14,549 nt of DNA from Gemmatimonadota bacterium (GCA_002712305.1 PATE01000064.1:1-14549); one strand, 5' to 3'; shown: positions 6,247-13,229, counted from the first letter of the stretch. Made by a program: numbers and translations. The notes: generated from the sequence alone by a model not told the origin.

Positions 6247-7197
6247 TCATCCACTGGGCGCAGCCAGCAGGCCTTCGAGATGGGCCCCGATCGACGCTGA
6301 CGTAGCCTCCAGATCGTAACCTCCCTCCAGCAGACTGACACAACGTCCGTCGCACCATTGATGCGCCCACTCGCAAATCAGATCTGTCAGTTGTCGAAAC
6401 CCGGCCGTCGAAATCCTCATGTCTCCGAGGGGGTCCGCCGCGTGGGCATCGAATCCGGCTGACACGAGGATGAACTGCGGCCCAAACGTCTCGAGGGCAG
6501 GTCCCACGCTCTGCTGCATGATTCGTAGAGAGTCGTCGTCGGTCTGTCCTCCCATGACCGGGACATTCAGGGTGGTTCCTTCTCCCGCCCCCGTTCCTCG
6601 TTCAACGGCGGCACCTGTGCCAGGGTAGTGGGGCGACTGGTGGATGCTGCAGAAGAAGACGTTGGGGCTCTCATCGAAGGTGTGCTGAGTACCATTTCCA
6701 TGATGCACGTCCCAGTCGACGATCGCGACGCGCTCCAGACCGCGAGTCTTTACCAGATGTCGTGCCGCGACAGCGATGTGGTTGAAGAAGCAGAACCCCA
6801 TCGCCCGATCCCTCTCGGCATGGTGCCCCGGTGGTCGATGGAGACAGAACGCATTACCGCCCTCGTCCAGCACCGCGTCGCAGGCCTGTATGGCGCCTCC
6901 ACTTCCCAGCAGGGCGGCTCTCCATGTTGCGGGGGTAATCACCGTGTCCGGATCGACCATCGCCTGGGCCTCGCCTTCCGCGACCCGACGTACGTCGTCG
7001 ATCAGGCGAACCGTGTGGCTGGTTTCGATCGCTTCCTGTGGAGCGGGGAGTGATTCCATCTGGCAGATTCGATCTGTAAGCCCCGTGGTCTGCAGGTGTC
7101 TCCAGGCGCGGGACACTCGGTCCGGTCGCTCGGGGTGCCATGGGCCGGCATCGTGATCCAGTACATCAGGATGGTAATAGACCCGGGTGAGGCTCAT
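6247..7197 (-). CDS. Histone deacetylase-fold amidohydrolase (class II-like)
   Basis: This 316-residue protein has all core motifs of the arginase/deacetylase fold: HRPPGHHA with the catalytic His pair (125-126), the zinc ligands Asp163 and His165 in DWDVHHGNGT, Asp250 in SAGFDAHAADPLG, and EGGYDL with the transition-state tyrosine (Tyr294). Bacterial members deacetylate acetylpolyamines, acetyl-lysine or related amides using zinc, and the substrate cannot be told from sequence. Near-consensus motifs and normal length suggest an active enzyme. Its ATG overlaps the stop of the upstream Nudix gene by four bases (ATGA), so the two are translationally coupled. The stop lies 25 bases from that of the convergent methyltransferase, with no convincing terminator between them. 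Confidence 0.95.
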   Translation of the reverse strand: MSLTRVYYHPDVLDHDAGPWHPERPDRVSRAWRHLQTTGLTDRICQMESLPAPQEAIETSHTVRLIDDVRRVAEGEAQAMVDPDTVITPATWRAALLGSGGAIQACDAVLDEGGNAFCLHRPPGHHAERDRAMGFCFFNHIAVAARHLVKTRGLERVAIVDWDVHHGNGTQHTFDESPNVFFCSIHQSPHYPGTGAAVERGTGAGEGTTLNVPVMGGQTDDDSLRIMQQSVGPALETFGPQFILVSAGFDAHAADPLGDMRISTAGFRQLTDLICEWAHQWCDGRCVSLLEGGYDLEATSASIGAHLEGLLAAPSG

Positions 7198-7811
7198 GGG
7201 CCCTCCGCCGCGGCCAGAGCGCGCAAACCGAGGAGTCGGATGTCCTCATGGATGTCCTCGGCTTGGGCGAGGGTCGCCTTGTCGACCCATCTTCCTTCCC
7301 TTGCCTCCCGGAGATTGACTTCGGCCGGTGCTTCGTCGACAGTGACGGCGAAGTAGATCAGGTCGATATGCTGATGGCCTGGTTCGATATCCTCCAGCAG
7401 GATGCAGACGGGTTGGTGAAGTACTTTGACAGGTCCCCAGGTCTGGCCCCCATCTCCGGCCTTGATCAACCGGACCTCGAGACCACTTTCCTCCCGCACC
7501 TCCCGTACGGCGGCCTGCTCGGGTAGTTCTCCTGCGTGGATATGGCCTCCGGGGGGAAGCCACGTCTCTATCTTGTTGTGCCACAAAAGAAAGAGGACGT
7601 CATTTCGTACGACGAACGTCGTCGCCGTGAAGTCACGGGTCACAGCAGATTCGGGCAAATGCAGGCTCCCTGATGGCAATCGCTCGCCCTGGGACCGCGA
7701 GCCAGTGTGGCGGAGGTCCAGGTGTGGGTTGAGACGAAAATAGCGCGGTTGGAGGGTCCGGTAAACGAACGGACATTCCGGACTGATGAAGAATTCGAGC
7801 GCTGTGGTCAT
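7194..7811 (-). CDS. Nudix hydrolase
   Basis: This is a 205-residue protein with a complete Nudix box, G-x5-E-x7-REVREESGL (Gly89 to Leu111), which binds divalent metal and cleaves nucleoside diphosphates linked to another group. Compared with a minimal Nudix protein of about 150 residues it has some 60 extra N-terminal residues (ECPFVYRTLQPRYF...), whose role I cannot assign. I chose the ATG at 7811. An in-frame TTG at 7850 would add 13 residues, and no strong ribosome site marks either start. It is the first gene of a two-gene minus-strand operon with the deacetylase-fold gene, joined by an ATGA overlap. ADP-ribose- or acyl-conjugate-type substrates would suit the partnership, but this is only inference. 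Confidence 0.9.
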   Translation of the reverse strand: MTTALEFFISPECPFVYRTLQPRYFRLNPHLDLRHTGSRSQGERLPSGSLHLPESAVTRDFTATTFVVRNDVLFLLWHNKIETWLPPGGHIHAGELPEQAAVREVREESGLEVRLIKAGDGGQTWGPVKVLHQPVCILLEDIEPGHQHIDLIYFAVTVDEAPAEVNLREAREGRWVDKATLAQAEDIHEDIRLLGLRALAAAEGP

Positions 7812-7871
7812 GCCGGAAATGGACAACCAGGCCTGACTGCCGATAGTCAAAGAAGGGACTCTTATCCCTGC

Positions 7872-7894
7872 CCACCTGGCAGATGTTCAGGTGG
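7872..7894. repeat. 7-bp inverted repeat in the divergent intergenic region
   Basis: CCACCTG (7872-7878) and CAGGTGG (7888-7894) are perfect inverted copies around a nine-base spacer, GCAGATGTT. The site lies about 60 bases upstream of the Nudix start and about 30 bases upstream of the plus-strand -35. It could be an operator for either direction or a leader hairpin on the minus transcript. Confidence 0.45.
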
Positions 7895-7909
7895 AGACCT
7901 TGGGGCACC

Positions 7910-7924
7910 GCCTGACACTCAGGC
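7910..7924. promoter_or_regulatory. 15-base palindrome abutting the -35 (candidate operator)
   Basis: GCCTGA-CAC-TCAGGC is a perfect dyad with six-base arms. Its last base touches the TTGACG -35 hexamer at 7925. That position is typical of an activator or repressor site beside the polymerase. Confidence 0.5.
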
Positions 7925-7952
7925 TTGACGCTCGGGTGGTGTGGATTATCAT
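7925..7952 (+). promoter_or_regulatory. Sigma-70-like promoter of the ATPase cluster
   Basis: TTGACG (7925-7930) and TATCAT (7947-7952) are separated by 16 bases. Each hexamer matches the consensus at five of six positions, the best such pair I found in the window. Transcription would start near 7959, leaving a leader of about 74 bases before the ATG at 8033. Confidence 0.6.
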
Positions 7953-8032
7953 AACTCCTTGTTCTTACAGTGCTCCCACCCTGCCGCCGCTCTCCGTGGA
8001 CACAGTGTGAGAGGCCGACAGAGGCCAACCAT

Positions 8033-9094
8033 ATGACCGTTCAGCTCCGTCCTCTACCCTCGCCACGGCGTCCCCAGCCGACGGCGGACGAATCGAACGT
8101 CATCGTTTTGGATACCCAGGCACCCTCCACCGTCATCTGGCCCGTTGCTGGCGGCAAGGGTGGGACGGGCAAGTCGACTCTCACAGCCAACATAGGGCTC
8201 GGATTGTCGCTGCTCGGATACAAGGTCATCCTCGTTGACGGGGATCTGGGTGGAGCCGACCTCCATCTGTTCTTCAATCAGGTCTCTCCACCTCGCAGTC
8301 TGAGCACTTTCCTGACACGCGAAGTCGATCAATTGCGCGACGTGTTGCTTCCGACACCGAATGCGAATCTTCGCCTCGCTTGTGGTGGCAGCGAATTGGT
8401 GGGTATGGCGAGCATCTCTCATGGTGCCAAGATGAAGCTCATTCGGCATATCCGATCGTTGGATGCCGACTTCGTGCTCATCGACCTTGGGGCGGGATCG
8501 GCCTACAACACGCTCGATATCTTCACCCTTGCCGAGGACGGGATCGTCGTCTGCACCCCGGAGCCTCAGGCCCGTGTTGACGCGTATGGCTTCATCAAGA
8601 ACACGGTGTACCGAAAACTGCGGCGCCTGTTTCGCAAGAACGAACCCGTCATCGATGTCATTGGCGAATTTGCTCGCGAAGCGGGACGTCGGTCTGGTCG
8701 CGTGTCCGATCTGATGTGTCGCGTTGGAGACGTGGATCCCGTGGCGATGGAAGAGGGGCGACAGATGTTGACTGACTACCAGCCTCGCCTGTTGCTGAAT
8801 CGTGTTCGCAGCCGGCGCCACATTGACGAGGCCGATCGGTTCGTGACCCTCGTGAGAGAGTATCTTTCGACGGAGTTGGAATACGTCGGATACGTGCGCA
8901 ATGACGACAAGATCCTCGATGCCTGTGAGAGATGCCGACCGGTCATGTTGACCTCACCGAAGTCGGCGGCTGCATCAGATGTGTACAACGTGCTGATGAA
9001 TGGCCTCGGTGTCTCCGATCGTCTGCATCGATTCGAGTCCAAGCAACATCGGAAATTGGCGCAGGTGGCCAAGGCGGAGGCCAAGTTCTGGTGA
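8033..9094 (+). CDS. FlhG/MinD-like P-loop ATPase (ParA/MinD superfamily)
   Basis: This 353-residue ATPase has the deviant Walker A KGGTGKST (42-49), a switch segment LVDGDLGGADLH shortly after, and Walker B-like LIDLGAG. The region before Walker A is a Pro/Arg-rich tail of about 30 residues. It matches the FlhG/FleN-like branch of the MinD group, whose members form ATP-dependent dimers and control number or placement of polar structures, often at the membrane. No C-terminal amphipathic targeting helix is obvious; the end is basic (residues in AKAEAKFW). The ATG at 8033 has AGAGG eight bases upstream. An in-frame GTG at 7970 would add 21 residues but lacks a ribosome site. No flagellar or ParB gene is in the window, so the cargo is unknown. 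Confidence 0.88.
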   Translation: MTVQLRPLPSPRRPQPTADESNVIVLDTQAPSTVIWPVAGGKGGTGKSTLTANIGLGLSLLGYKVILVDGDLGGADLHLFFNQVSPPRSLSTFLTREVDQLRDVLLPTPNANLRLACGGSELVGMASISHGAKMKLIRHIRSLDADFVLIDLGAGSAYNTLDIFTLAEDGIVVCTPEPQARVDAYGFIKNTVYRKLRRLFRKNEPVIDVIGEFAREAGRRSGRVSDLMCRVGDVDPVAMEEGRQMLTDYQPRLLLNRVRSRRHIDEADRFVTLVREYLSTELEYVGYVRNDDKILDACERCRPVMLTSPKSAAASDVYNVLMNGLGVSDRLHRFESKQHRKLAQVAKAEAKFW

Positions 9095-9134
9095 GACGAC
9101 GCTCATGCCGGTCCGGGAGCGGGGTGGAGACTGG

Positions 9135-10253
9135 ATGAGGGGCGAACGTTGGCGCCGGGGCTCTTTGCTCGAACGGATGGCGCTGCGCTGGAAGGGTCCA
9201 CGCCCTCGGCGTGATGAATCACTCGACATCTTCGGCGAACTTCGCCGCGCAGAGCGCATCCTACTGGTTCCCAACGACCGGGTGGGGGGCCTGTTCATGG
9301 GTGCTCCGGTGTACAAGGCCGTTCGCGCTCACTATCCTGATGCGCACATCGCCCTGTTGACCAAGCCCGATGACGCCCGGCTCGCGGCTTCGATCCCCTT
9401 CGTTAACCAGGTGTTGACCGCCCCCCTCGAAGAGCAGATCTGGTCGGCCGCCTACCACGATTTCGTCGACGACCTGCGGCGAGACTTGTACGATCTTGCT
9501 ATTTGTCTAGGGCCGGATTGCAGTTTCCGGCTTGCCCAGTTGTGTGGTTTGAGTGGCGCGCGGTTGAGAGTGGGTTTTCAGCGAGATGTGGAGACCTGCT
9601 TCAATCTCGAAATCGTGCGCCAGCGAGAGGAAGCCTTCGAGGTGGAGCAGGTTCTTTCGCTGGTACGTCTGCTTGGCGTCGAGTCTTGTGGAGATGTGAG
9701 TTGGGCGATCGGCGAGGGTAAGGGGAATCAACTTCGTGAGCGGTATCTCGATGGCGAGTTCAGCACGGGGCACGTGGTGGCTGTCGATCTTGGTCGGGGA
9801 GAGGGAACAGGCCTGAATGGCCGTCAACTGGATGACATCGTTGGTCGTGTGATCGAGCGGGGTGCCCGGGCGGTCCTCTTCTTTTCGCTCGCCGAGCGGA
9901 AACAGGTCAATTATCTTACGAAGACGTACGGAAGTCGGGTAATCGCCTTCGAAGAAGACGATCTGGCGGGTGTGGCGGCACTGCTGCAGGGCTGTCGGGC
10001 ACTGATTGCGTGCAACACGAACGTTCTGCATCTGGCCCTTTCGCTGGACATCCCCACCGTAGGTATCTTCGACGAAGACGCCCGGCGCTGGGTCTCGGGC
10101 AGAAATCAACTGGTCGAGATCATCGAAGAACGAGATCTTCGTGCGATCAGTATCTCCCGCGTTGTCGATGGACTGGATCGCGCCCTGCGGCGCGACTCGA
10201 TCTATGACCGACAAGTCGTGGATGGCGCCGGATCGGCACCTTCAACGGCTTGA
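9135..10253 (+). CDS. GT9-like (heptosyltransferase-fold) protein with altered catalytic motifs
   Basis: This 372-residue protein follows the glycosyltransferase family 9 pattern: an N-terminal strand and loop ERILLVPNDRVGGLFMGAPV leading into a helix ending AVRAHYPDAHIALLTKP, and a C-terminal CNTNVLHLALSLDIPTVGIF segment. GT9 enzymes (WaaC, WaaF and relatives) add heptose or similar sugars to lipopolysaccharide core at the cytoplasmic face. Two acidic positions normally seen are replaced here. The loop usually reads R-I/L-G-D but is RVGG, and the donor-site D-T/S-G-x-x-H is CNTNVLH. It may be inactive, use another donor, or have a different role. GGAG five bases before 9135 decides the start; ATG 9105 is an alternative. 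It begins 40 bases after the ATPase gene. Confidence 0.8.
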   Translation: MRGERWRRGSLLERMALRWKGPRPRRDESLDIFGELRRAERILLVPNDRVGGLFMGAPVYKAVRAHYPDAHIALLTKPDDARLAASIPFVNQVLTAPLEEQIWSAAYHDFVDDLRRDLYDLAICLGPDCSFRLAQLCGLSGARLRVGFQRDVETCFNLEIVRQREEAFEVEQVLSLVRLLGVESCGDVSWAIGEGKGNQLRERYLDGEFSTGHVVAVDLGRGEGTGLNGRQLDDIVGRVIERGARAVLFFSLAERKQVNYLTKTYGSRVIAFEEDDLAGVAALLQGCRALIACNTNVLHLALSLDIPTVGIFDEDARRWVSGRNQLVEIIEERDLRAISISRVVDGLDRALRRDSIYDRQVVDGAGSAPSTA

Positions 10254-10318
10254 GCACTGCGTCCACGCCGGATCGCAGCCATGACCACTCTTGAAGCCAC
10301 TGCGGAGGTCGCCTGACC

Positions 10319-10585
10319 ATGCAGGAAATGATCGAGCCCGATCGCACGATTCTGATCGTGTCCGTCGTCGGTCTCATCGTCATCTGGGGAAGCGTTGCCT
10401 ATCACAAGTTCGTTCAGGACTCGGCACCCGCGGTAGATGACGACGCCGATTCGGCGCTGAATGAGTCGACCGAGGCAGAACCCTCAACCCAGGTCGCACC
10501 GACAGATCAGGCCTCCAAGGGCGGGAAATCTGCCGCCGGTGGTAAGGGTGGCCGCAAGCGCAAAAAGGGCGGTAAGGGCCGCTAG
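10319..10585 (+). CDS. Small single-span membrane protein with Lys/Gly-rich tail
   Basis: This is an 88-residue protein. A short N-terminus is followed by one hydrophobic helix (about 11-27, ILIVSVVGLIVIWGSVA), then an acidic, Ala/Asp/Glu-rich low-complexity linker and a strongly basic end (GGKSAAGGKGGRKRKKGGKGR-type, residues 68-88). GGAGG ten bases before the ATG supports translation. No family is recognisable. The helix near the start suggests a bitopic protein with the charged linker and basic tail on one side of the membrane, where the tail could bind nucleic acid, phospholipid or an acidic partner. It sits between the GT9-like gene (65-base gap) and the E2 gene (32-base gap), all in the same direction. 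Confidence 0.7.
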   Translation: MQEMIEPDRTILIVSVVGLIVIWGSVAYHKFVQDSAPAVDDDADSALNESTEAEPSTQVAPTDQASKGGKSAAGGKGGRKRKKGGKGR

Positions 10586-10617
10586 GCTCCACCGCAAGGC
10601 GCTGGGGAACGGGGCAG

Positions 10618-11901
10618 ATGGCGACAGACGTAGTCATGCCGAAGCTCGGGCTGACCATGGAACGTGGCACCATCGCGGCCTGGCTAAAGCAGGAGGGTGA
10701 TACGGTCCGCAAGGGCGAACCTCTCCTTGAGGTCGAGACCGACAAGGTCACGATGGAGGTTGAAGCCCAGGTCGACGGGATTGTGGGCCGGATTCTCGTC
10801 GACGCTGGTGTGGAGGTGGACGTGGCGACATCGATCGCCATCCTCATCGCACCAGGAGAGCGCCTCGAAACCACCGTGGATTCTTCGACCGCCGGCACCG
10901 ACGGAGCCAATCCCAACCCCAAGACCGACCACGCGACAACCGGCCCCCGGCATGAGGTGGCCGAAGCCCTCGACACCGTGTCTGCGGCACCCGGCCCCGC
11001 GAGCGAGCCCCCGAAACAAGAGACCGGGCCTGCGCAAGGCTCGCGTCCACATCGGGCGTCTCCCAAGGCCCGCAAGATGGCTGCCAAACGGGGACTCGAC
11101 CTCACATCGATCGTCGGCAGCGGCCCCGGTGGTCGTGTGGTGAGTGCCGATCTCGAAAATGTTGTTCAAGCAACCAAGTCGCCAACTGGGGTGGCTCCAA
11201 CAGATCTGAAAACCACGGAAGCATCAACTGCGGTTGTCGACCTGAGTCGGGCACAGCAGGTGGCCGCCGAACGGCTGACCGCTTCTTATCAGCAAGCTCC
11301 CCACATCCAACTGCGGATGGAGGTGGCCGCCCATTGGCTTGAGCAGTTCCGCGCCGGTTATGCGGCGGAAGGCAAACGGATCTCCTACAATGACTTTCTG
11401 CTACGCGCGGTGGCATTGACCCTGGCTCAGCATCCACGTCTCAACAGTCACTTTGTCGAGGGTCGCGTCCATCAACTTCCCAGCATCGATCTGGGAATTG
11501 CGACCGACACCGACGAGGGTCTGCTGGTGCCGATTCTGCGAGATGTATTGCCGAGAACTGTCGAGGATATTTCTGTCGAATCCCGGCGGCTTGTGGAACT
11601 GGCACGTCAAGGGCGTCTCGGTGTCGATGACATGACGGGGGGGTCCTTCACGGTAACGAATCTTGGGATGCTGGAGATCTCTTCCTTCAGCGCGATCATC
11701 AATCCACCCCAGGTTGCCATTCTCGCGGTGGGCGCGGTTGAACGCCGAGTGGTACCCTTGGACGATCAGGGAGCCATTGGCGTGCGACCGATGATGACGC
11801 TGAATCTGGCAGCCGATCATCGGGCGATCGATGGCGCCATGGGGGCAAGATTCCTTCTGCGTCTGCGTGACACTCTGCAGTCTCCCACGCTGCTTGCCTG
11901 A
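10618..11901 (+). CDS. Dihydrolipoamide acyltransferase (E2) of a 2-oxoacid dehydrogenase complex
   Basis: This is a 427-residue E2 with the full domain order. A single lipoyl domain (1-80) has the lipoyl-lysine Lys43 in VETDKVTM. A Pro/Ala/Glu-rich linker follows, then a peripheral-subunit-binding domain (147-180, ASPKARKMAAKRGLDL...GSGPGGRV), a second linker, and the catalytic acyltransferase core (about 206-427). The core ends with DHRAIDG, where His401 and Asp405 are the catalytic pair. It moves acyl groups from E1 to CoA, in the pyruvate, acetoin, branched-chain or 2-oxoglutarate complexes. The single lipoyl domain and the KLGLTME start resemble pyruvate or acetoin types, but I cannot settle the substrate. 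No E1 or E3 gene is nearby. Confidence 0.93.
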   Translation: MATDVVMPKLGLTMERGTIAAWLKQEGDTVRKGEPLLEVETDKVTMEVEAQVDGIVGRILVDAGVEVDVATSIAILIAPGERLETTVDSSTAGTDGANPNPKTDHATTGPRHEVAEALDTVSAAPGPASEPPKQETGPAQGSRPHRASPKARKMAAKRGLDLTSIVGSGPGGRVVSADLENVVQATKSPTGVAPTDLKTTEASTAVVDLSRAQQVAAERLTASYQQAPHIQLRMEVAAHWLEQFRAGYAAEGKRISYNDFLLRAVALTLAQHPRLNSHFVEGRVHQLPSIDLGIATDTDEGLLVPILRDVLPRTVEDISVESRRLVELARQGRLGVDDMTGGSFTVTNLGMLEISSFSAIINPPQVAILAVGAVERRVVPLDDQGAIGVRPMMTLNLAADHRAIDGAMGARFLLRLRDTLQSPTLLA

Positions 11902-11903
11902 AA

Positions 11904-11934
11904 CGACCGTCGCCGATTCGGTGCTGCACGGTCG
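11904..11934 (+). terminator. Stem-loop just after the E2 gene (no T-run)
   Basis: CGACCGT (11904-11910) pairs with ACGGTCG (11928-11934) across a 17-base loop, starting two bases after the E2 stop. No T-tract follows, so this is at best a weak or Rho-assisted terminator, or an mRNA 3'-end stabiliser within a longer transcript. Confidence 0.3.
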
Positions 11935-11976
11935 ATGTCGTCGCCCGATCAATTTCTGAACAGTATTTGAGTTCGT

Positions 11977-12756
11977 ATGGATGCTGACCGCTACGAGGCA
12001 CTGCGGACGATCATTCGAGATTCCTACGAGGATGCCCGTGTGGTCACACGGTATGTCCAGATCGGACTGTGGCCCTCGGAAGAGACACTGGTAGCCGATC
12101 ATCTGGCCGACGGAGCTCATGTCCTTGACCTGGGATGCGGAGCCGGGCGAGTTGCGATTCCGCTGGCGGAGATGGGTCTCGATGTGGTGGGGATCGATCT
12201 GAGCGCCGGCATGATCGCTGCGGCTCGCGAGCAGGCGAAATACGCGAAGGAACTTGAGGGGGCGCTGAGATTTGAGACCGGGGACGCCACCGATCTTCAG
12301 TTTCCGGATGCGAGCTTTGATGCCGTCCTGTTCTTCTACAATGGCATCGAGCTTGTTCCGGGTCGGCTCGGCAAGTTGAAGGTCTTGGAGGAGGTCTTGC
12401 GTGTGCTGCGGCCCGGTGGGCGGTTCCTCATGTGTGTGCACTCCCTGTTTGCGGCGAATGTGCATGTTCCCATGCGGTTGCGAGCATTCGCCCGTTTGCT
12501 GGCCCGCCGTGGCCTTGGAATCCCGCTTCGAGAGCAGGAACTCGGGGAACGGTTCATCGATGATGAAATCGAGGAAGCCCCATACCTTCAGGTATGGCCT
12601 CCCTCGCGCTGGCGTCGGTATCTCGCCACATCCGGATTTCGTGTCCTGGACTTCAATTCTCGACATCGTCTCGAACGAGGCCGTCGATGGAGTCGGTGGG
12701 GGACTTTTGAGGATGGAGAGAGGTTTTTCGTCGCTGAAAAGCCAGATGTGTGCTGA
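11977..12756 (+). CDS. Class I SAM-dependent methyltransferase (Methyltransf_11/25 type)
   Basis: This 259-residue enzyme has motif I DLGCGAGRVA (51-60), an acidic strand-2 end in GIDLS (Asp74), the adenine-side segment GDATDLQFPDASFDAV (102-117) and a post-III LRPGGRFL (144-151), all near consensus for the UbiE/small-molecule methyltransferase group. After residue 155 comes a less conserved, Arg-rich helical region (PMRLRAFARLLARRG) that may cap the substrate site. The substrate cannot be inferred. No strong ribosome site precedes the ATG at 11977. It follows the E2 gene after a 75-base gap containing a stem-loop, so its expression may be partly independent. Confidence 0.87.
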   Translation: MDADRYEALRTIIRDSYEDARVVTRYVQIGLWPSEETLVADHLADGAHVLDLGCGAGRVAIPLAEMGLDVVGIDLSAGMIAAAREQAKYAKELEGALRFETGDATDLQFPDASFDAVLFFYNGIELVPGRLGKLKVLEEVLRVLRPGGRFLMCVHSLFAANVHVPMRLRAFARLLARRGLGIPLREQELGERFIDDEIEEAPYLQVWPPSRWRRYLATSGFRVLDFNSRHRLERGRRWSRWGTFEDGERFFVAEKPDVC

Positions 12757-13035
12757 ATCACTGGAAAACTGGCGTCTCGACCAGGACTGCCGATAGTAAA
12801 GTGGACCAGGGACCGGCCATCTCCACTGGACGCACATGAAACCGACACCACAAAGCCGCGATTATCAGCCTGAACCGCTGGTGAAGGCATTTCTGCGGCG
12901 AGGATATATCGTCACATCCCGCCACTTTCGGCGACGCTGATTGCAGACCTCGCCGATGCCGTCGATGGCTCTGCCTCGAGTGGGCCGGCCTATCGAGCGG
13001 GCGGGTGACTCTCACGGTAGCCCGAACTAGCCGGT

Positions 13036-13063
13036 CTCCGGGTGCGACCGACCCCACCCGGAG
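13036..13063 (+). repeat. 9-bp perfect stem-loop in the gap before ftsH
   Basis: CTCCGGGTG (13036-13044) pairs with CACCCGGAG (13055-13063) around a ten-base loop. No T-run follows, and it lies 280 bases past the upstream stop and about 15 bases before the candidate -35 at 13078. It could end a read-through transcript with Rho, fold in a small RNA, or act as a protein-binding dyad. Confidence 0.6.
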
Positions 13064-13077
13064 TGAGCGTGTCGACC

Positions 13078-13106
13078 TTGACCTGCCTGAACCAGCCGGT
13101 TATCTT
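13078..13106 (+). promoter_or_regulatory. Candidate sigma-70 promoter for ftsH
   Basis: TTGACC (13078-13083) and TATCTT (13101-13106) are separated by 17 bases, matching consensus at five and four positions. A start near 13113 would give ftsH a leader of about 240 bases. Confidence 0.45.
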
Positions 13107-13121
13107 CGCACCGACGCAGTA

Positions 13122-13152
13122 CCCTAACTGATTTCAGTACAACCCTTTAGGG
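13122..13152 (+). promoter_or_regulatory. Inverted repeats at the start of the predicted ftsH leader
   Basis: CCCTAA (13122-13127) pairs with TTAGGG (13147-13152). The dyad ACTGA-TT-TCAGT (13127-13138) overlaps its first arm, and CCCT-TT-AGGG (13143-13152) overlaps its last, so alternative foldings are possible. AGTAC is repeated directly (13119-13123, 13136-13140). Together with the hairpin at 13212-13229 this suggests a structured leader, but no known riboswitch class is recognisable. Confidence 0.35.
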
Positions 13153-13211
13153 CAGATCGGTCGATGGTCATCTTCGAGCCGCCCTGTCCTGGTGTTTGTG
13201 TACTCGATGCT

Positions 13212-13229
13212 GAGACCGTTTGCGGTCTC
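13212..13229 (+). repeat. 7-bp hairpin in the ftsH leader
   Basis: GAGACCG (13212-13218) and CGGTCTC (13223-13229) pair perfectly around TTTG. It lies 125 bases before the ftsH ATG, in the predicted untranslated leader, with no following T-run. Confidence 0.6.

Noticed and set aside
8054-8821. 255-codon minus-strand frame opposite the FlhG/MinD-like ATPase gene
   Set aside because: The plus strand holds clear Walker motifs in a conserved order, whereas the minus translation has no recognisable domain and is His/Gln/Arg-rich.
9507-10214. 235-codon minus-strand frame opposite the GT9-like gene
   Set aside because: It is antisense to a gene with family-typical motifs and has no ribosome site or protein-like composition of its own.
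10281-10316. 11-residue upstream frame just before the small membrane protein gene
   Set aside because: It is too short to judge and has no ribosome site. It could be a leader peptide, but nothing in the sequence supports that.
12789-12796. GCCGATAG as a sigma-28 flagellar promoter
   Set aside because: The -10 core matches, but no TAAA -35 lies about 15 bases upstream here or at the matching copy (7839-7846), so I report it only as a shared motif.
11401-12837. 478-codon open frame on the minus strand opposite the E2 end and the second methyltransferase
   Set aside because: It is antisense to two well-supported genes. Its translation is rich in His, Gln, Arg and Ser with no motif or hydrophobic pattern, as expected of an antisense shadow in GC-rich DNA.
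12836-12940. 34-codon ATG frame in the gap before ftsH
   Set aside because: It has no ribosome site, no known motif and an Arg-rich end. Other frames in the stretch are no better, so I treat it as chance or a remnant.
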